A DNA stretch of 64,000 bases from Streptomyces sp. Ru72. GTDB taxonomy: Bacteria > Actinomycetota > Actinomycetes > Streptomycetales > Streptomycetaceae. The first letter of the stretch is position 1; the number at the start of each line of letters is the position of its first letter. Where the stretch lies: the NCBI RefSeq assembly GCF_002920635.1, contig NZ_PQSR01000009.1:62001-126000 (forward strand), read 5' to 3'. Made by a program: the position numbers and the translations under genes. Under the pieces are notes generated by a model. It made no database searches. It saw only the letters and a list, made by a program, of their open reading frames with translations, and was not told where the DNA came from. This document shows, piece after piece, positions 37,267-45,823 of the stretch.

Positions 37267-38019
37267 GTGACTTTCGGTGAGCAGCCGGCGTATCTGCGTG
37301 TCGCGGGTGATCTTCGCAAGAAGATCGTCGACGGTCTGCTGCCACCACACACCCGGCTGCCGTCCCAGGCCCGCATCCGCGAGGAGTACGGCGTCTCGGA
37401 CACGGTCGCCCTGGAGGCGCGCAAGGTGCTGATGGCCGAGGGGCTGGTGGAGGGCCGCTCCGGGTCGGGCACCTACGTCCGGGAGCGGCCGGATCCGCGG
37501 CGCATCGCCCGCTCCGGGTTCCGGCCGGAGAGCGGCGCGACCCCGTTCCGCCAGGAGCAGGCGGACGCCTCCGCGCGCGGGACCTGGGAGTCGCACAGCG
37601 AGCAGACGGCCGCGAGCGGCGCGATCGCCGAGCGGCTCGCCATCCAGCCGGGTGACCGGGTGATGTGCACGAAGTACGTGTTCCGGGACGCGGGCGAGGC
37701 GATGATGCTGTCCACGTCCTGGGAGCCGCTCGCGCTGACGGGGCGCACCCCCGTGATGCTGCCCGAGGAGGGCCCGCTCGGCGGCATGGGGGTCGTGGAG
37801 CGGATGGCGGCCATCGACGTGATCGTGGACAACGTCACGGAGGAGGTCGGCGCCCGCCCGGGCCTCGCGGAGGAGCTCCTGGCCCTGGGCGGCGTCCCCG
37901 GCCATGTGGTCCTGGTCATCCGGCGGACGTTCTACGCCTCGGGCCGCCCGGTCGAGACGGCGGACGTCGTGGTGCCGGCGGACAGGTACCGAGTGGCGTA
38001 CCACCTGCCGGTGAAGTAG
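37267..38019 (+). CDS. GntR-family regulator with UTRA ligand domain
   Basis: A 250-aa HutC-subfamily repressor. The N-terminal winged helix (PAYLRVAGDLRKKIVDGLLP, then RIREEYGVSDTVALEARKVL) covers about residues 5-72, with the GRSGSGTYVRE wing. A UTRA effector domain covers about 90-245. The GTG at 37267 is preceded by GGGAG with 6-nt spacing. It diverges from the threonine-synthase-like gene across 224 bp that contains GGTTG (37222-37226) and CAACC (37247-37251) as spaced inverted arms. It probably represses itself and perhaps that divergent operon; the effector is unknown. Confidence 0.87.
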   Translation: MTFGEQPAYLRVAGDLRKKIVDGLLPPHTRLPSQARIREEYGVSDTVALEARKVLMAEGLVEGRSGSGTYVRERPDPRRIARSGFRPESGATPFRQEQADASARGTWESHSEQTAASGAIAERLAIQPGDRVMCTKYVFRDAGEAMMLSTSWEPLALTGRTPVMLPEEGPLGGMGVVERMAAIDVIVDNVTEEVGARPGLAEELLALGGVPGHVVLVIRRTFYASGRPVETADVVVPADRYRVAYHLPVK

Positions 38020-38463
38020 TCGGAAGCCGTTGAAGTAGTCGCGAGTGGGACGGCGGCCCGCCTCCGGGACCCCCACTGCACCCGCCTCCGCGCCCCCACG
38101 GCGTCCGCCGCCGAAAAGCCTCACCCCGGCCGTCGCACCCGGCCTCCCCAAGTCGCCTTCCCGGCCCTCCGGTTGCCCGCTGCCCAGGCTGTCCCGCCGC
38201 TGCAATCCGGCCGTTTCTCGCCGCCCGACCCCCCGGCGCTCCGCGCTGCTCTGTGTGCACCAGGGGCGTGTTAGGGGGCGCGTGTGACGGCGCGCGCTCC
38301 CTCTGTCATGGCTGGTTGCGTACCTCTTTGTGAAAAGTCGGATTCGCTGCGTGAAGGTAAGGCGTAGGCTCAGGCATATGCGCAGTGCGGTTTCCCTGGT
38401 GGGCGAGGCGAAGCCGGGGACGGGACATGGGCGGGCAGGGGCGGGAAGGAGCGGTGGGGCGCG
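38020..38463. other. 444-bp intergenic region
   Basis: No gene was found. The first 200 bp are C-rich and low complexity. An AT-richer patch near 38320-38375 ends in a -10-like TAGGCT shortly before the next gene and is the likely promoter of the SPOR-like mini-gene. Confidence 0.5.
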
Positions 38464-38646
38464 ATGAACGACAGCACGGTCACTCTCCCCTGGCTCGTCA
38501 TACGGCAGGACGACAACGGCAACCGCTACCGCGTGGGCAGGTACGCCACCCGCGCCGAGGCCCAGAAGATCGTGGACAGCCTCGGCGACCGCGGCCACAA
38601 ACAGCTCTACTGGGTCGAGCGCATCGGGCAGAACGGAGGCGCGTGA
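38464..38646 (+). CDS. 60-aa SPOR-like mini-protein
   Basis: A small soluble protein whose core (WLVIRQDDNGNRYRVGRYAT, then RAEAQKIVDSLGDRGHKQLY) has the beta-alpha-beta pattern of SPOR domains, which bind denuded septal peptidoglycan in larger exported proteins. Here there is no signal peptide or membrane segment, so it is probably cytoplasmic and the wall-binding role is doubtful. The ATG at 38464 lies downstream of a purine-rich GGAGCGGTGGGG. Similar mini-proteins are widespread in Streptomyces, with unknown function. Confidence 0.72.
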   Translation: MNDSTVTLPWLVIRQDDNGNRYRVGRYATRAEAQKIVDSLGDRGHKQLYWVERIGQNGGA

Positions 38647-38706
38647 GCCGCGCCCCTCGCGCGCGGGTGACCCGTCCCGCCTGGGTGGCCCGTCGCGCGG
38701 CTCCCG

Positions 38707-38712
38707 TAGGCT
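38707..38712 (+). promoter_or_regulatory. -10 element for a leaderless Nudix transcript
   Basis: TAGGCT ends 7 nt before the Nudix ATG, and no Shine-Dalgarno is present. Transcription would start at or next to the A of the ATG. No clear -35 is visible. Confidence 0.45.
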
Positions 38713-38719
38713 CCGGCGC

Positions 38720-39136
38720 ATGACGCAACCGATCGTGGTGGTCGGCGCCGCCCTGCTGGACGGTGGCCGCCTCCTGGCCGCCCGCCGCAGCGCACCCCCG
38801 GAACTCGCCGGCCGCTGGGAGCTGCCCGGCGGCAAGGTCGAACCCGGAGAAGCCCCTGAGCAGGCCCTCGTACGCGAGCTGCGCGAGGAACTCGGTGTCA
38901 CGGCCGAGCCGGTCGCTCGTGTCCCGGGGGAGTGGCCCCTCAAGCCCGGGTACGTCCTGCGCGTGTGGACCGCCCGCCTCGTCGCCGGCACCCCCGAGCC
39001 CCTCCAGGACCACGACGAGCTGCGCTGGCTGACCCCCGAGCAGGTCCGGGACGTCGACTGGCTCGACCAGGACGTCGCGGCGGTCGAGGCGGTACGGGCC
39101 GCGTGGCGGCCGCTCCCGCGCCACGGCGCCTCGTAG
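38720..39136 (+). CDS. Nudix hydrolase (MutT-like nucleoside triphosphate pyrophosphohydrolase)
   Basis: A 138-aa Nudix protein. The Nudix box spans residues about 37-59 and includes GGKVEPGEAPEQALVREL followed by REELGV, matching GX5EX7REUXEEXGU with all metal-binding glutamates present. Size and the N-terminal VVVGAALLDGGRLLAARR fit MutT-type enzymes that remove oxidised or modified dNTPs. There is no operon partner. A TAGGCT -10 element 7 nt before the ATG, with no ribosome site, suggests leaderless translation. Confidence 0.88.
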   Translation: MTQPIVVVGAALLDGGRLLAARRSAPPELAGRWELPGGKVEPGEAPEQALVRELREELGVTAEPVARVPGEWPLKPGYVLRVWTARLVAGTPEPLQDHDELRWLTPEQVRDVDWLDQDVAAVEAVRAAWRPLPRHGAS

Positions 39137-39451
39137 AGCCTCGACCGCAGGACCTCCGGGCGGGGCGCGGCGGTTCGACGGCCGTGCCCGGACCGTGTGA
39201 ACTCGGGCTGATGTGCATGGATACGGTAAAACCTGTGCTCGTCGTGTGTGCGGGCCCCGTGGCCGCGCAGGCCGGAATGCCCCCGTCCCCACCTGCGGAA
39301 AAGCCGCAAGCCGCGCCCCGCGCGGGGGTGTCCCGGTCTCTCTGCCGCTGGTGGTGATGGGACTGGTGTTGCTCCAGGGGCTGGCGCCCCATACGCCGTT
39401 CGTGCCACAGTGCGCCCCAGTGCGCGGTAAGGCGCCATTGATATCGGGTAT
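39137..39451. other. 315-bp intergenic region
   Basis: No gene was found on either strand. An AT-richer stretch just before the HATPase gene (TTGATATCGGGTATG, 39438-39452) may be part of its promoter, but no clear -35/-10 pair is visible. Confidence 0.45.
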
Positions 39452-39910
39452 GTGCCCATTAACCCCACGAAACCGGACATGGGTGGGCTTCTGGCCTGGG
39501 AAGTGATCGGCGTGCTCGACACCCAAGGCGAAAGCGCCGAGTGGACATTCCCCGCTGACCCCGGTGCGGTCCGCACCGCCCGCGCCGTCGTCCGGGGCCA
39601 GCTGCGCACCTGGGGTCTCGACGAGCTCGGTGATGTCGCCGCGCTGCTGGTCAGCGAGCTGGTCACCAACTCGATGCGGCACGCCACCGGCCCCATCGGC
39701 GTCCGCCTCGTCCGGGCCGCCGCCCCCGTGCCCACCCTGCTCGTCGAGGTCTCCGACCCGCTCCCCGACCTGCCCCGCGAGCGCAAGGCCCGCTCCGACG
39801 AGGAGGACGGCCGCGGTCTGCAGCTGGTCGCCCACTCCTCGCGCCGCTGGGGCACCCGGCCCGCGGACACCGGAAAGACGGTCTGGTTCGAGCTCGCGGT
39901 TCCCCGTTGA
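39452..39910 (+). CDS. Stand-alone HATPase anti-sigma-factor-like protein
   Basis: A 152-aa RsbW/SpoIIAB-like ATP-binding protein of the type abundant in Streptomyces. N box LLVSELVTNSMRHATG (about residues 63-78) and G box DEEDGRGLQLVAHSS (about 113-127) are present, as is the C-terminal GKTVWFELAVP. Such proteins bind sigma factors or phosphorylate STAS anti-anti-sigma factors; no sigma factor or STAS gene is adjacent. The start is GTG 39452 or ATG 39479, neither with a good ribosome site. It lies 276 nt before a PAS-GAF-SpoIIE phosphatase carrying the same domain. Confidence 0.85.
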   Translation: MPINPTKPDMGGLLAWEVIGVLDTQGESAEWTFPADPGAVRTARAVVRGQLRTWGLDELGDVAALLVSELVTNSMRHATGPIGVRLVRAAAPVPTLLVEVSDPLPDLPRERKARSDEEDGRGLQLVAHSSRRWGTRPADTGKTVWFELAVPR

Positions 39911-40100
39911 CCGCGCTCACCCGGTGCACGGCAGCGCGCCACCCGCGCGGTCGGCGGGGCGCGCACCGACCGATCGGATCGAGCCAGGAGCGCGGGCGGC
40001 GTTCTTTGGTTCGAGCGGGCATCACCTGGTTAGAAGACTGGGAGTATGGCCCGGCCGGTCCAAAAACCATCGGGATCGTGCTGTGATCGTGAACACCGTG

Positions 40101-40129
40101 TTGTGCGGCACCGTAGTGCTGGATACTGC
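40101..40129 (+). promoter_or_regulatory. Candidate promoter of the PAS-GAF-SpoIIE gene
   Basis: TTGTGC (40101-40106), a 17-nt spacer and TACTGC (40124-40129) resemble a housekeeping-sigma promoter. It lies about 58 nt before the GTG at 40187, which supports that start over the ATG at 40046. Confidence 0.45.
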
Positions 40130-40186
40130 GGGCAGCCGCCCCCGGTGACCGGTGCCGGACGCGGTGAGCTGGAGGGGACGGTTCGC

Positions 40187-42850
40187 GTGAGCGAGATACC
40201 AGCGAAGGCCACGGAGTCCGAGGACCCGTCGGACGGCGCGAGGGGCGGGGGCGCGGTCGATGCCGCCGCGGCCGTCGAGCCGCGCGACCCGGCGGGCGGC
40301 CCCCTTTGGCAGAGCAGTCCGCCCGGCTCCATCTACGACTACATCAAGGTCGCCTCGTTCTCCCTCGGTCCCGACGGGCTCGTCGACCAGTGGAGCCTGC
40401 GCGCCGAGCGTCTCTTCGGCATCCCCGCCGAGCGGGCCGTAGGCATGGACCCCATCGAGGCGTTCGTCGCCGCTGACCTGCGCGAGCGCGGTCAGCGCAA
40501 GATGGCCGAGATCCTGGACGGCCGTGAGTGGACCGGCGTCATCCCCTTCCGGCTGCCCGACGCGGAGCGGACCGAGGGGCTCGCCGAGGTCTACGTGATG
40601 CCCACCACGACCGAGGACGGCGAACAGGGCGCCGTGTGCATCATCGTCGACGCCCGCACCCTCCGCAGCATCGAGACCGACCTTGCCGCCTCGCAGGCGA
40701 TATTCGGCCAATCTCCCTTCGGCTTCCTGCTGATCGACACGGACCTGCGGGTGCGCCGCGCCAACGAGCGGTTCGCCTCCACGTTCGGCGGCACGCCCGC
40801 CGACCACCGCGGGCGCACCGTCCACAACTACCTGGAGTCGCCGGAGGCCGAGCGCGTCACCGCCACGCTGCGGCGCGTCCTGGAGACCGGCCAGTCCATC
40901 ACGGACATGCACATCACGGGATTCGTCCCCGGCTCCGACGAGCGCAGGCACTGGTCCGTCAACCTCTACCGCGTGCACAGCGGCACCGGGCGGCCCATCG
41001 GGATCGCCTGGCTCGGAACCGACATCACCGCGCGCCGCGCCGCCGCCCGCGAGGCCGCCGCCGCCCGCCGCAACCTCGCCCTGCTGAACGAGGCCGGCGC
41101 CCGTATCGGCAACTCCCTCGACCTGGAGACCACCGCCCGGGAACTCCTCGACGTCGTCGTGCCCGGTTTCTGCGACCTCGCCACCGTCGACCTCTACCAG
41201 GGGCTCCTGGCCGGCGACGAGACACCGCCGGGCCTGCCCGACGGCAGCGCCGAGCTGCGCCGCGTCGCGTTCGCCAGCGCCGTCTCGGACGCGCCCCTGC
41301 CCGGCGGGCACGCGCCGGTCGAGGTCGGCGCGGTGCACCACTTCTCCTTCAACTCGGCCTTCGCCGACGCCCTGCGCACCGCGCGCCCCCGGCACATCTC
41401 CGCCGAGGACGGCGGGCTGATCCAGTCCACCCTCGCGGTCCCGATGGTCGCGCACGACACCGTGGTCGGCCTCGCCCAGTTCTCCCGCACGAAGGGCAGC
41501 GAGCCGTTCGGGGAACGCGACCGCGCGCTCGCCGTGGAGCTCGCCGCGCGCGCCGCGGTCTGCATCGACAACGCGCGCCTGTACCGCCGCGAGCACGAGC
41601 GGGCGCTGATCCTGCAACGGTCCCTGCTGCCCCCCGGCGACCCGGAGGCCTCCGGCCTGGACATCGCCTGCCGGTATCTGCCGGGCAACGCGGCCACCGG
41701 ACGGCCGAGCGAGGTCGGCGGCGACTGGTTCGACGTCATCGAACTCCCGGGCCACCGCACCGCGTTGGTGGTCGGCGACGTCATGGGCCGGGGCCTGCGC
41801 GCCGCCGTCGCCATGGGGGAACTGCGCACCGCCGTGCGCACGTTGGCCCAGCTCGACCTCGAACCGGCCGAAGTCCTCGCACAACTGGACGAGATCGCGC
41901 GCGGCCTGGGGGCGCCCGGAGGCGTCCAGCAGGCCACCCGTGCCGCGCGCCGGCCCCGGGAGGCCGACCTGTCCGAGGTCTACCTCGCGACCTGTGTGTA
42001 CGCGGTCTACGACTCGGTGACGCGCCGCTGCACCTTCGCCAACGCGGGCCATCTCCCGCCGGTGCTCGTCGAGCCGGGCGAGCCCGCGCTGATGCTGGAC
42101 GTGCCGCCCGGGATGCCGCTCGGCGTGGGTGGCGAGCCGTTCGAGGAGGTCGAGGTCGAACTCCCGGAGGGCGCTCTGCTGGCGCTCTACACGGACGGTC
42201 TGGTGGAGTCCCGCGACCACCCCCTGGACGAGGGCCTGCAGGCGTTCGTCGGCGCCCTCACCGACCCCGCCGACCCGTCACCCGACCACCACCCCTCAGC
42301 GACGGCGCTGCGCGCCGACACCCATCGAAATCTGGAGGACGTCTGCGACCACGTCCTGAACACCCTGGACACCCATCACGGCGAGGACGACATCGCGTTG
42401 CTGATGGCACGTGTACAGGGACTGCCGGCCGACTCCGTCGGCGACTGGACGCTGCCCCGCGAGCCGCGCAGCGTGGGCAGGGCCCGGGAGTACGCGCGCG
42501 CACAGCTGCTCAGCTGGGACCTCGAACCGCTGGTCGACACCACCGAACTTCTCGTCAGCGAGCTGGTCACCAACGCGTTGCGCTACGGCGAGGGCGAGAT
42601 CAGGCTCCGGCTGCTGCTGGACCGGACGCTGGTGTGCGAGGTGTGGGACTCGGGCCTGGTCCAGCCGCGCCGCCGCCGCGCCCGGGACACCGACGAGGGC
42701 GGCCGGGGGCTGCAACTGGTCGGCATGCTCTCCGCGGCCTGGGGCTCGCGCCGTACGCCGCGCGGCAAGACGGTGTGGTTCGAACTCCCGTTGCCGGGCG
42801 GTGAGGGCGGCGTCACGGACCCGGCGGAGGCGTTGCTGAGTCTGTTCTAG
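40187..42850 (+). CDS. PAS-PAS-GAF-SpoIIE phosphatase with C-terminal HATPase domain
   Basis: An 887-aa cytoplasmic signalling protein. PAS1 (about 48-165, including WSLRAERLFGIPAERAVGMD), PAS2 (about 175-285), GAF (about 300-480), PP2C/SpoIIE (about 485-720: GGDWFDVIE, GDVMGRG, NAGHLPPVL, LYTDGL) and HATPase (about 755-870: ELVTNALRYGEG, DEGGRGLQ) occur in that order. It should dephosphorylate an anti-anti-sigma factor in response to internal signals. The GTG at 40187 has a strong GGAGGGG (40171-40177) and a promoter upstream; in-frame sequence before it looks non-coding. The preceding gene is a free HATPase protein, a likely functional relative. Its 3' end overlaps the next, convergent gene by 38 bp. 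Confidence 0.88.
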   Translation: MSEIPAKATESEDPSDGARGGGAVDAAAAVEPRDPAGGPLWQSSPPGSIYDYIKVASFSLGPDGLVDQWSLRAERLFGIPAERAVGMDPIEAFVAADLRERGQRKMAEILDGREWTGVIPFRLPDAERTEGLAEVYVMPTTTEDGEQGAVCIIVDARTLRSIETDLAASQAIFGQSPFGFLLIDTDLRVRRANERFASTFGGTPADHRGRTVHNYLESPEAERVTATLRRVLETGQSITDMHITGFVPGSDERRHWSVNLYRVHSGTGRPIGIAWLGTDITARRAAAREAAAARRNLALLNEAGARIGNSLDLETTARELLDVVVPGFCDLATVDLYQGLLAGDETPPGLPDGSAELRRVAFASAVSDAPLPGGHAPVEVGAVHHFSFNSAFADALRTARPRHISAEDGGLIQSTLAVPMVAHDTVVGLAQFSRTKGSEPFGERDRALAVELAARAAVCIDNARLYRREHERALILQRSLLPPGDPEASGLDIACRYLPGNAATGRPSEVGGDWFDVIELPGHRTALVVGDVMGRGLRAAVAMGELRTAVRTLAQLDLEPAEVLAQLDEIARGLGAPGGVQQATRAARRPREADLSEVYLATCVYAVYDSVTRRCTFANAGHLPPVLVEPGEPALMLDVPPGMPLGVGGEPFEEVEVELPEGALLALYTDGLVESRDHPLDEGLQAFVGALTDPADPSPDHHPSATALRADTHRNLEDVCDHVLNTLDTHHGEDDIALLMARVQGLPADSVGDWTLPREPRSVGRAREYARAQLLSWDLEPLVDTTELLVSELVTNALRYGEGEIRLRLLLDRTLVCEVWDSGLVQPRRRRARDTDEGGRGLQLVGMLSAAWGSRRTPRGKTVWFELPLPGGEGGVTDPAEALLSLF

Positions 42851-44411
42851 GCGCCGGGTCCGTGTTTCCCGGCCGGGGCGCGCTCTGGGCCGGCGCCCTC
42901 CGGAACAGCCCGCCGCCGTTCCTGCGCCCCCGGGTGGCCGGCCCACCGAAGCTCGCGGGTCCACCCTGGCCGGCCGGGTGGTGCCGCGCTGTGAGCAGGA
43001 TGCCGCCGAGCACCGCGCCGCCCGTCCACAGACCCTCGCCGTACGGCGTCCCGTGCGCCCGTACGTCCCGCTCCGCGAGCCGGCGGGCCTCCCGGGCGAG
43101 TGCGTCGGCCTCCCGCGCGTCGGCGAGGGCGTCGGCCGGCGCGGGGACGGGCGGCACAGCGGTGTTCGCCGCCCCGCGCAGCCGCCGCTCGGCCTCGGCG
43201 AGCCGCGTCCGCGCCTCCCAGCCGACGGCGCCGCGGTGCGTGGCCACATGGTCGGCGGCCGCCCCGACGGTACTGCGCGCGACGAGCACGGTCCGCTCGA
43301 GCCGCTCCAGCGCGCCGGAACCCCGCGCCACCCGGTGCAGGGCCCGGTCCAGCCCCACGGCCACCTGCTCGATGCGCCGCAGCGCGCCCAGGGGGTCGTA
43401 GGGCCCCTCCCCGTTCCGCTCCTGCCGCACCCGCGCCGCAACCGACTGCCCGTGGGCGATCGCCCGGGCGGTGTCCGTGCCCAGGAGCCCGCGGGCCTCC
43501 GCGAGGTCGGCCTCCACGCCGGTCAGGGCCGTGGGCAGGCGGTCCGCCGCCGCCGTCAGGTCCGCGGCGAGCCGGACCACACCGTCCAGGAGGACCGCCG
43601 CCTGGTCGGTCGCGGCCTCGGCGGCGCGCAGCAGGGCCACCGCGTCGTCCGTCGCGCCGTCCCGCATCGCCTGCCGCGCCCGGTGCAGCACGGTCGTGGC
43701 GAAGAGCAGCCGGTCCTTCGTCTGGTCTTCGTGGCCGGCCACCGGCAGACAGGCCGACAGGGCGTACCGCGCGCGTGTCTCGGCGAGTGTGCGGTCCGCG
43801 TCCGGGACCCGCGCCGTCACCTCCCGCAACCGTGCCTCGGCACGCTCCAGTGCCTCGCCCGCGGTCCGCTCCAGCGCGCGGATCCGGTCGAACTCGGGCG
43901 CCTGAGCGTCCAGCCGCCGCCCGGCCGCCCCGCACCGCTCGACGATCTCCTCCAGCAGCCCCCGCGCCTGCACCTCCCCGTCGTCGAACCGCTGCCGCAG
44001 CCGGAACGCCTGTGCCAGCTCCACCGCGGCGAACTCCACCGCCTCGGCGCACTCCCGTACCGCCGCTTCCCCGAACGCCTCCGCCGCGCGGCCGAGTTCC
44101 TCCCGGCTGGTGCGCACACAGTCGTCCGTCTCGACGAGCAACCGCCGGGCCCGCCGGTCGAGTTCGTCCAGCGGCACCACGGTGGGCAGCATCCCGCCGG
44201 GTGTCGTACGGGTCGCCGCGCGCAGCCTGCGCCGAACCGACGCGTACGCCGCCACGGCGACGGCGGCGAGCGCGGCGACCAGCGGCAGCACGAGATCCCC
44301 GGTGGAGGTGTGGTGCGGTACCAGCACCACGGCGAACACGACAGGCACCCTCCGCACGGGTCGGAACACGGCGGCCGGGCGCGGCCGGCGTCGACGGTGG
44401 GGCGGCGTCAC
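42813..44411 (-). CDS. Coiled-coil membrane protein resembling TPM-domain proteins without the TPM domain
   Basis: A 532-aa protein. One hydrophobic segment (LVLPLVAALAAVAVAAYASV, about residues 40-60) is followed by a long charged helical region (about 80-440) and a Gly/Arg-rich tail (HHPAGQGG). The helical part, with DELDRRARRLLVETDDCVRT and FRLRQRFDDGEV, resembles the C-terminal part of streptomycete TPM-domain proteins, but the N-terminal signal peptide and TPM domain are absent and there is no room for them before the divergent gene. The GTG at 44411 has TACGCT 7 nt upstream and no ribosome site, suggesting a leaderless message. The 3' end overlaps the convergent phosphatase gene. Function unknown. 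Confidence 0.75.
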   Translation of the reverse strand: MTPPHRRRRPRPAAVFRPVRRVPVVFAVVLVPHHTSTGDLVLPLVAALAAVAVAAYASVRRRLRAATRTTPGGMLPTVVPLDELDRRARRLLVETDDCVRTSREELGRAAEAFGEAAVRECAEAVEFAAVELAQAFRLRQRFDDGEVQARGLLEEIVERCGAAGRRLDAQAPEFDRIRALERTAGEALERAEARLREVTARVPDADRTLAETRARYALSACLPVAGHEDQTKDRLLFATTVLHRARQAMRDGATDDAVALLRAAEAATDQAAVLLDGVVRLAADLTAAADRLPTALTGVEADLAEARGLLGTDTARAIAHGQSVAARVRQERNGEGPYDPLGALRRIEQVAVGLDRALHRVARGSGALERLERTVLVARSTVGAAADHVATHRGAVGWEARTRLAEAERRLRGAANTAVPPVPAPADALADAREADALAREARRLAERDVRAHGTPYGEGLWTGGAVLGGILLTARHHPAGQGGPASFGGPATRGRRNGGGLFRRAPAQSAPRPGNTDPAPRTDSATPPPGP

Positions 44412-44537
44412 ATTTCGGAGCGTATGGCTGAATACGCGGCGCCGCGACCGGGATGCGGCGCCTGATGTACGGGGGACGGATCTGGTCCTGACCGGCGGTT
44501 GGTGCCATGATCAGGCCAACGAACCGCCGGGGGCCCG

Positions 44538-44837
44538 ATGCTGCACATCACCTCACTGATCGCCGTGTATGTGGTCGTGGTGCTCCACGCCGTCGCGGGC
44601 GTCCTCGTCCTCACGACCGGCCGGGTCGCGCCGTGGGCGCGGGGGAAGGTGCTGCGGCCGCATCTGTGGGGCTTCGGAGCGCTGTTCTTCGCCGCCGGCT
44701 TGGGGCTGTGCCGATACGCCTCCACCGTGCGCGACCTCACCGTCCTCGACATCCTCTTCTCCATCGGCCTGCCCCTGATGATCTGTGGCGGATTGCTGCA
44801 GTTCCTGGGCGCACGCGTCGACCGCGGGCCCGCATGA
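44538..44837 (+). CDS. Small membrane protein, first of a paralogous pair
   Basis: A 99-aa protein with three or four hydrophobic segments (ITSLIAVYVVVVLHAVAGVL; FGALFFAAGLGLCRYA; ILFSIGLPLMICGGLLQFL) separated by short charged loops. I do not recognise a named family. Its middle (TGRVAPWARGKVLRPHLWGF) resembles the protein starting at 45820 (TGWVPPWGASRMMRPRLWGY), so the two flank the phosphotransferase gene as paralogues. The stop overlaps the phosphotransferase start as ATGA, showing coupling. Confidence 0.72.
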   Translation: MLHITSLIAVYVVVVLHAVAGVLVLTTGRVAPWARGKVLRPHLWGFGALFFAAGLGLCRYASTVRDLTVLDILFSIGLPLMICGGLLQFLGARVDRGPA

Positions 44838-45823
44838 CGCCCGCACGGACACCCCTCACCCGCGACGAGCTCGCGCCCCTGGCCCGCGAGGCGCTGGGCC
44901 CCACCCGCCGCCTGGACACCGTCACCCGGCTGCGCGGCGGTTCGAAGAAGGGCGTCTACCGCCTCACCCTCGACGACGCCTCCACCGCGATCGCCTACGT
45001 CTGGTCACCCGACGAGGACTACTGGGACGCTCCGCCCGCCGACCCCCGCGACCCCTTCTCGCACGCCTCCGGTCTCGACCTGTTCACCGCGTCGCACGAC
45101 CGTCTGACGGCCCTCGGCATCCGGACACCGAGCCTGCTGTTCGCCGATCCCACCCACAGGCACCTGCCTGCCGACGCCGCGATCGTCGAGGACCTCGCCG
45201 GCGGCACCCTGGAAGAGCTGCTGCGCCGCCACCCCCACGCGGCCACCGGCCCGCTGAAGGACCTCGCCGCCGACCTGACCGCGATGCGCGCCCACACCGC
45301 TCCCCGCTTCGGCAAGGTCGCCGTCGTCGACGACGGCGGATCCGCGCACGGCACCTCGTGCGAAGCCGTCGTACGGGACCGCGCGCTGCGGGACACCGAG
45401 GAGGCCGCGGCCCGCGAGCCCCGAGTCGCGGCCGTACGCGACCGGCTCGGCCACCGACTGCACGAACTCTTCTCGGCGGTGCGCCCCCGCGCCCGCCACA
45501 CCGTCGTCCACGGCGAACTCGGCCCGGACCACGTCCTGCTGGACGCGGACGGCCGTCCGGCACTGATCGACATCGAAGGACTGATGTACTTCGACGCCGA
45601 GTGGGAGCACGCCTTCCTCCGGCTCCGCTTCGGGCCCCACTACGAGGCCCTGCGCACCGACGACCTCGACGAGGACCGGCTGCGCCTGTACTGCCTCGCG
45701 CTGCACCTCTCGCTGGTGGCGGGCCCCCTCAGGCTCCTCGACGGCGACTACCCGGAACCGGGGCCGATGCGGGGCATCGTGGAACACAACCTCGAGCGTG
45801 CACTGGAGTTCGTACGACGGTGA
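44834..45823 (+). CDS. APH-fold phosphotransferase-like protein
   Basis: A 329-aa protein with the aminoglycoside/choline phosphotransferase fold: N-lobe with a nucleotide loop (RLRGGSKKGVYRL, about residue 35), hinge AAIVEDLAGGTLEELL, catalytic loop VVHGELGPDHVLLDADG (about 220) and metal loop LIDIEGLMYFD. The usual HGDxxxxN is HGELGPDH, so the catalytic base Asp is Glu and the Mg-binding Asn is His. The enzyme may be altered or inactive as a kinase. It is coupled by ATGA to the small membrane protein upstream and by an overlapping GTGA to another one downstream. The substrate is unknown, and antibiotic resistance should not be assumed. Confidence 0.8.
   Translation: MTPARTPLTRDELAPLAREALGPTRRLDTVTRLRGGSKKGVYRLTLDDASTAIAYVWSPDEDYWDAPPADPRDPFSHASGLDLFTASHDRLTALGIRTPSLLFADPTHRHLPADAAIVEDLAGGTLEELLRRHPHAATGPLKDLAADLTAMRAHTAPRFGKVAVVDDGGSAHGTSCEAVVRDRALRDTEEAAAREPRVAAVRDRLGHRLHELFSAVRPRARHTVVHGELGPDHVLLDADGRPALIDIEGLMYFDAEWEHAFLRLRFGPHYEALRTDDLDEDRLRLYCLALHLSLVAGPLRLLDGDYPEPGPMRGIVEHNLERALEFVRR

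Noticed and set aside
40046-40186. In-frame 47-codon extension of the PAS-GAF-SpoIIE protein
   Set aside because: Composition is not coding-like, a probable promoter lies inside it, and the GTG at 40187 has a strong GGAGGGG.
44834-45823. Aminoglycoside resistance gene
   Set aside because: Only the APH fold is supported; catalytic residues differ and the neighbours are not resistance genes.
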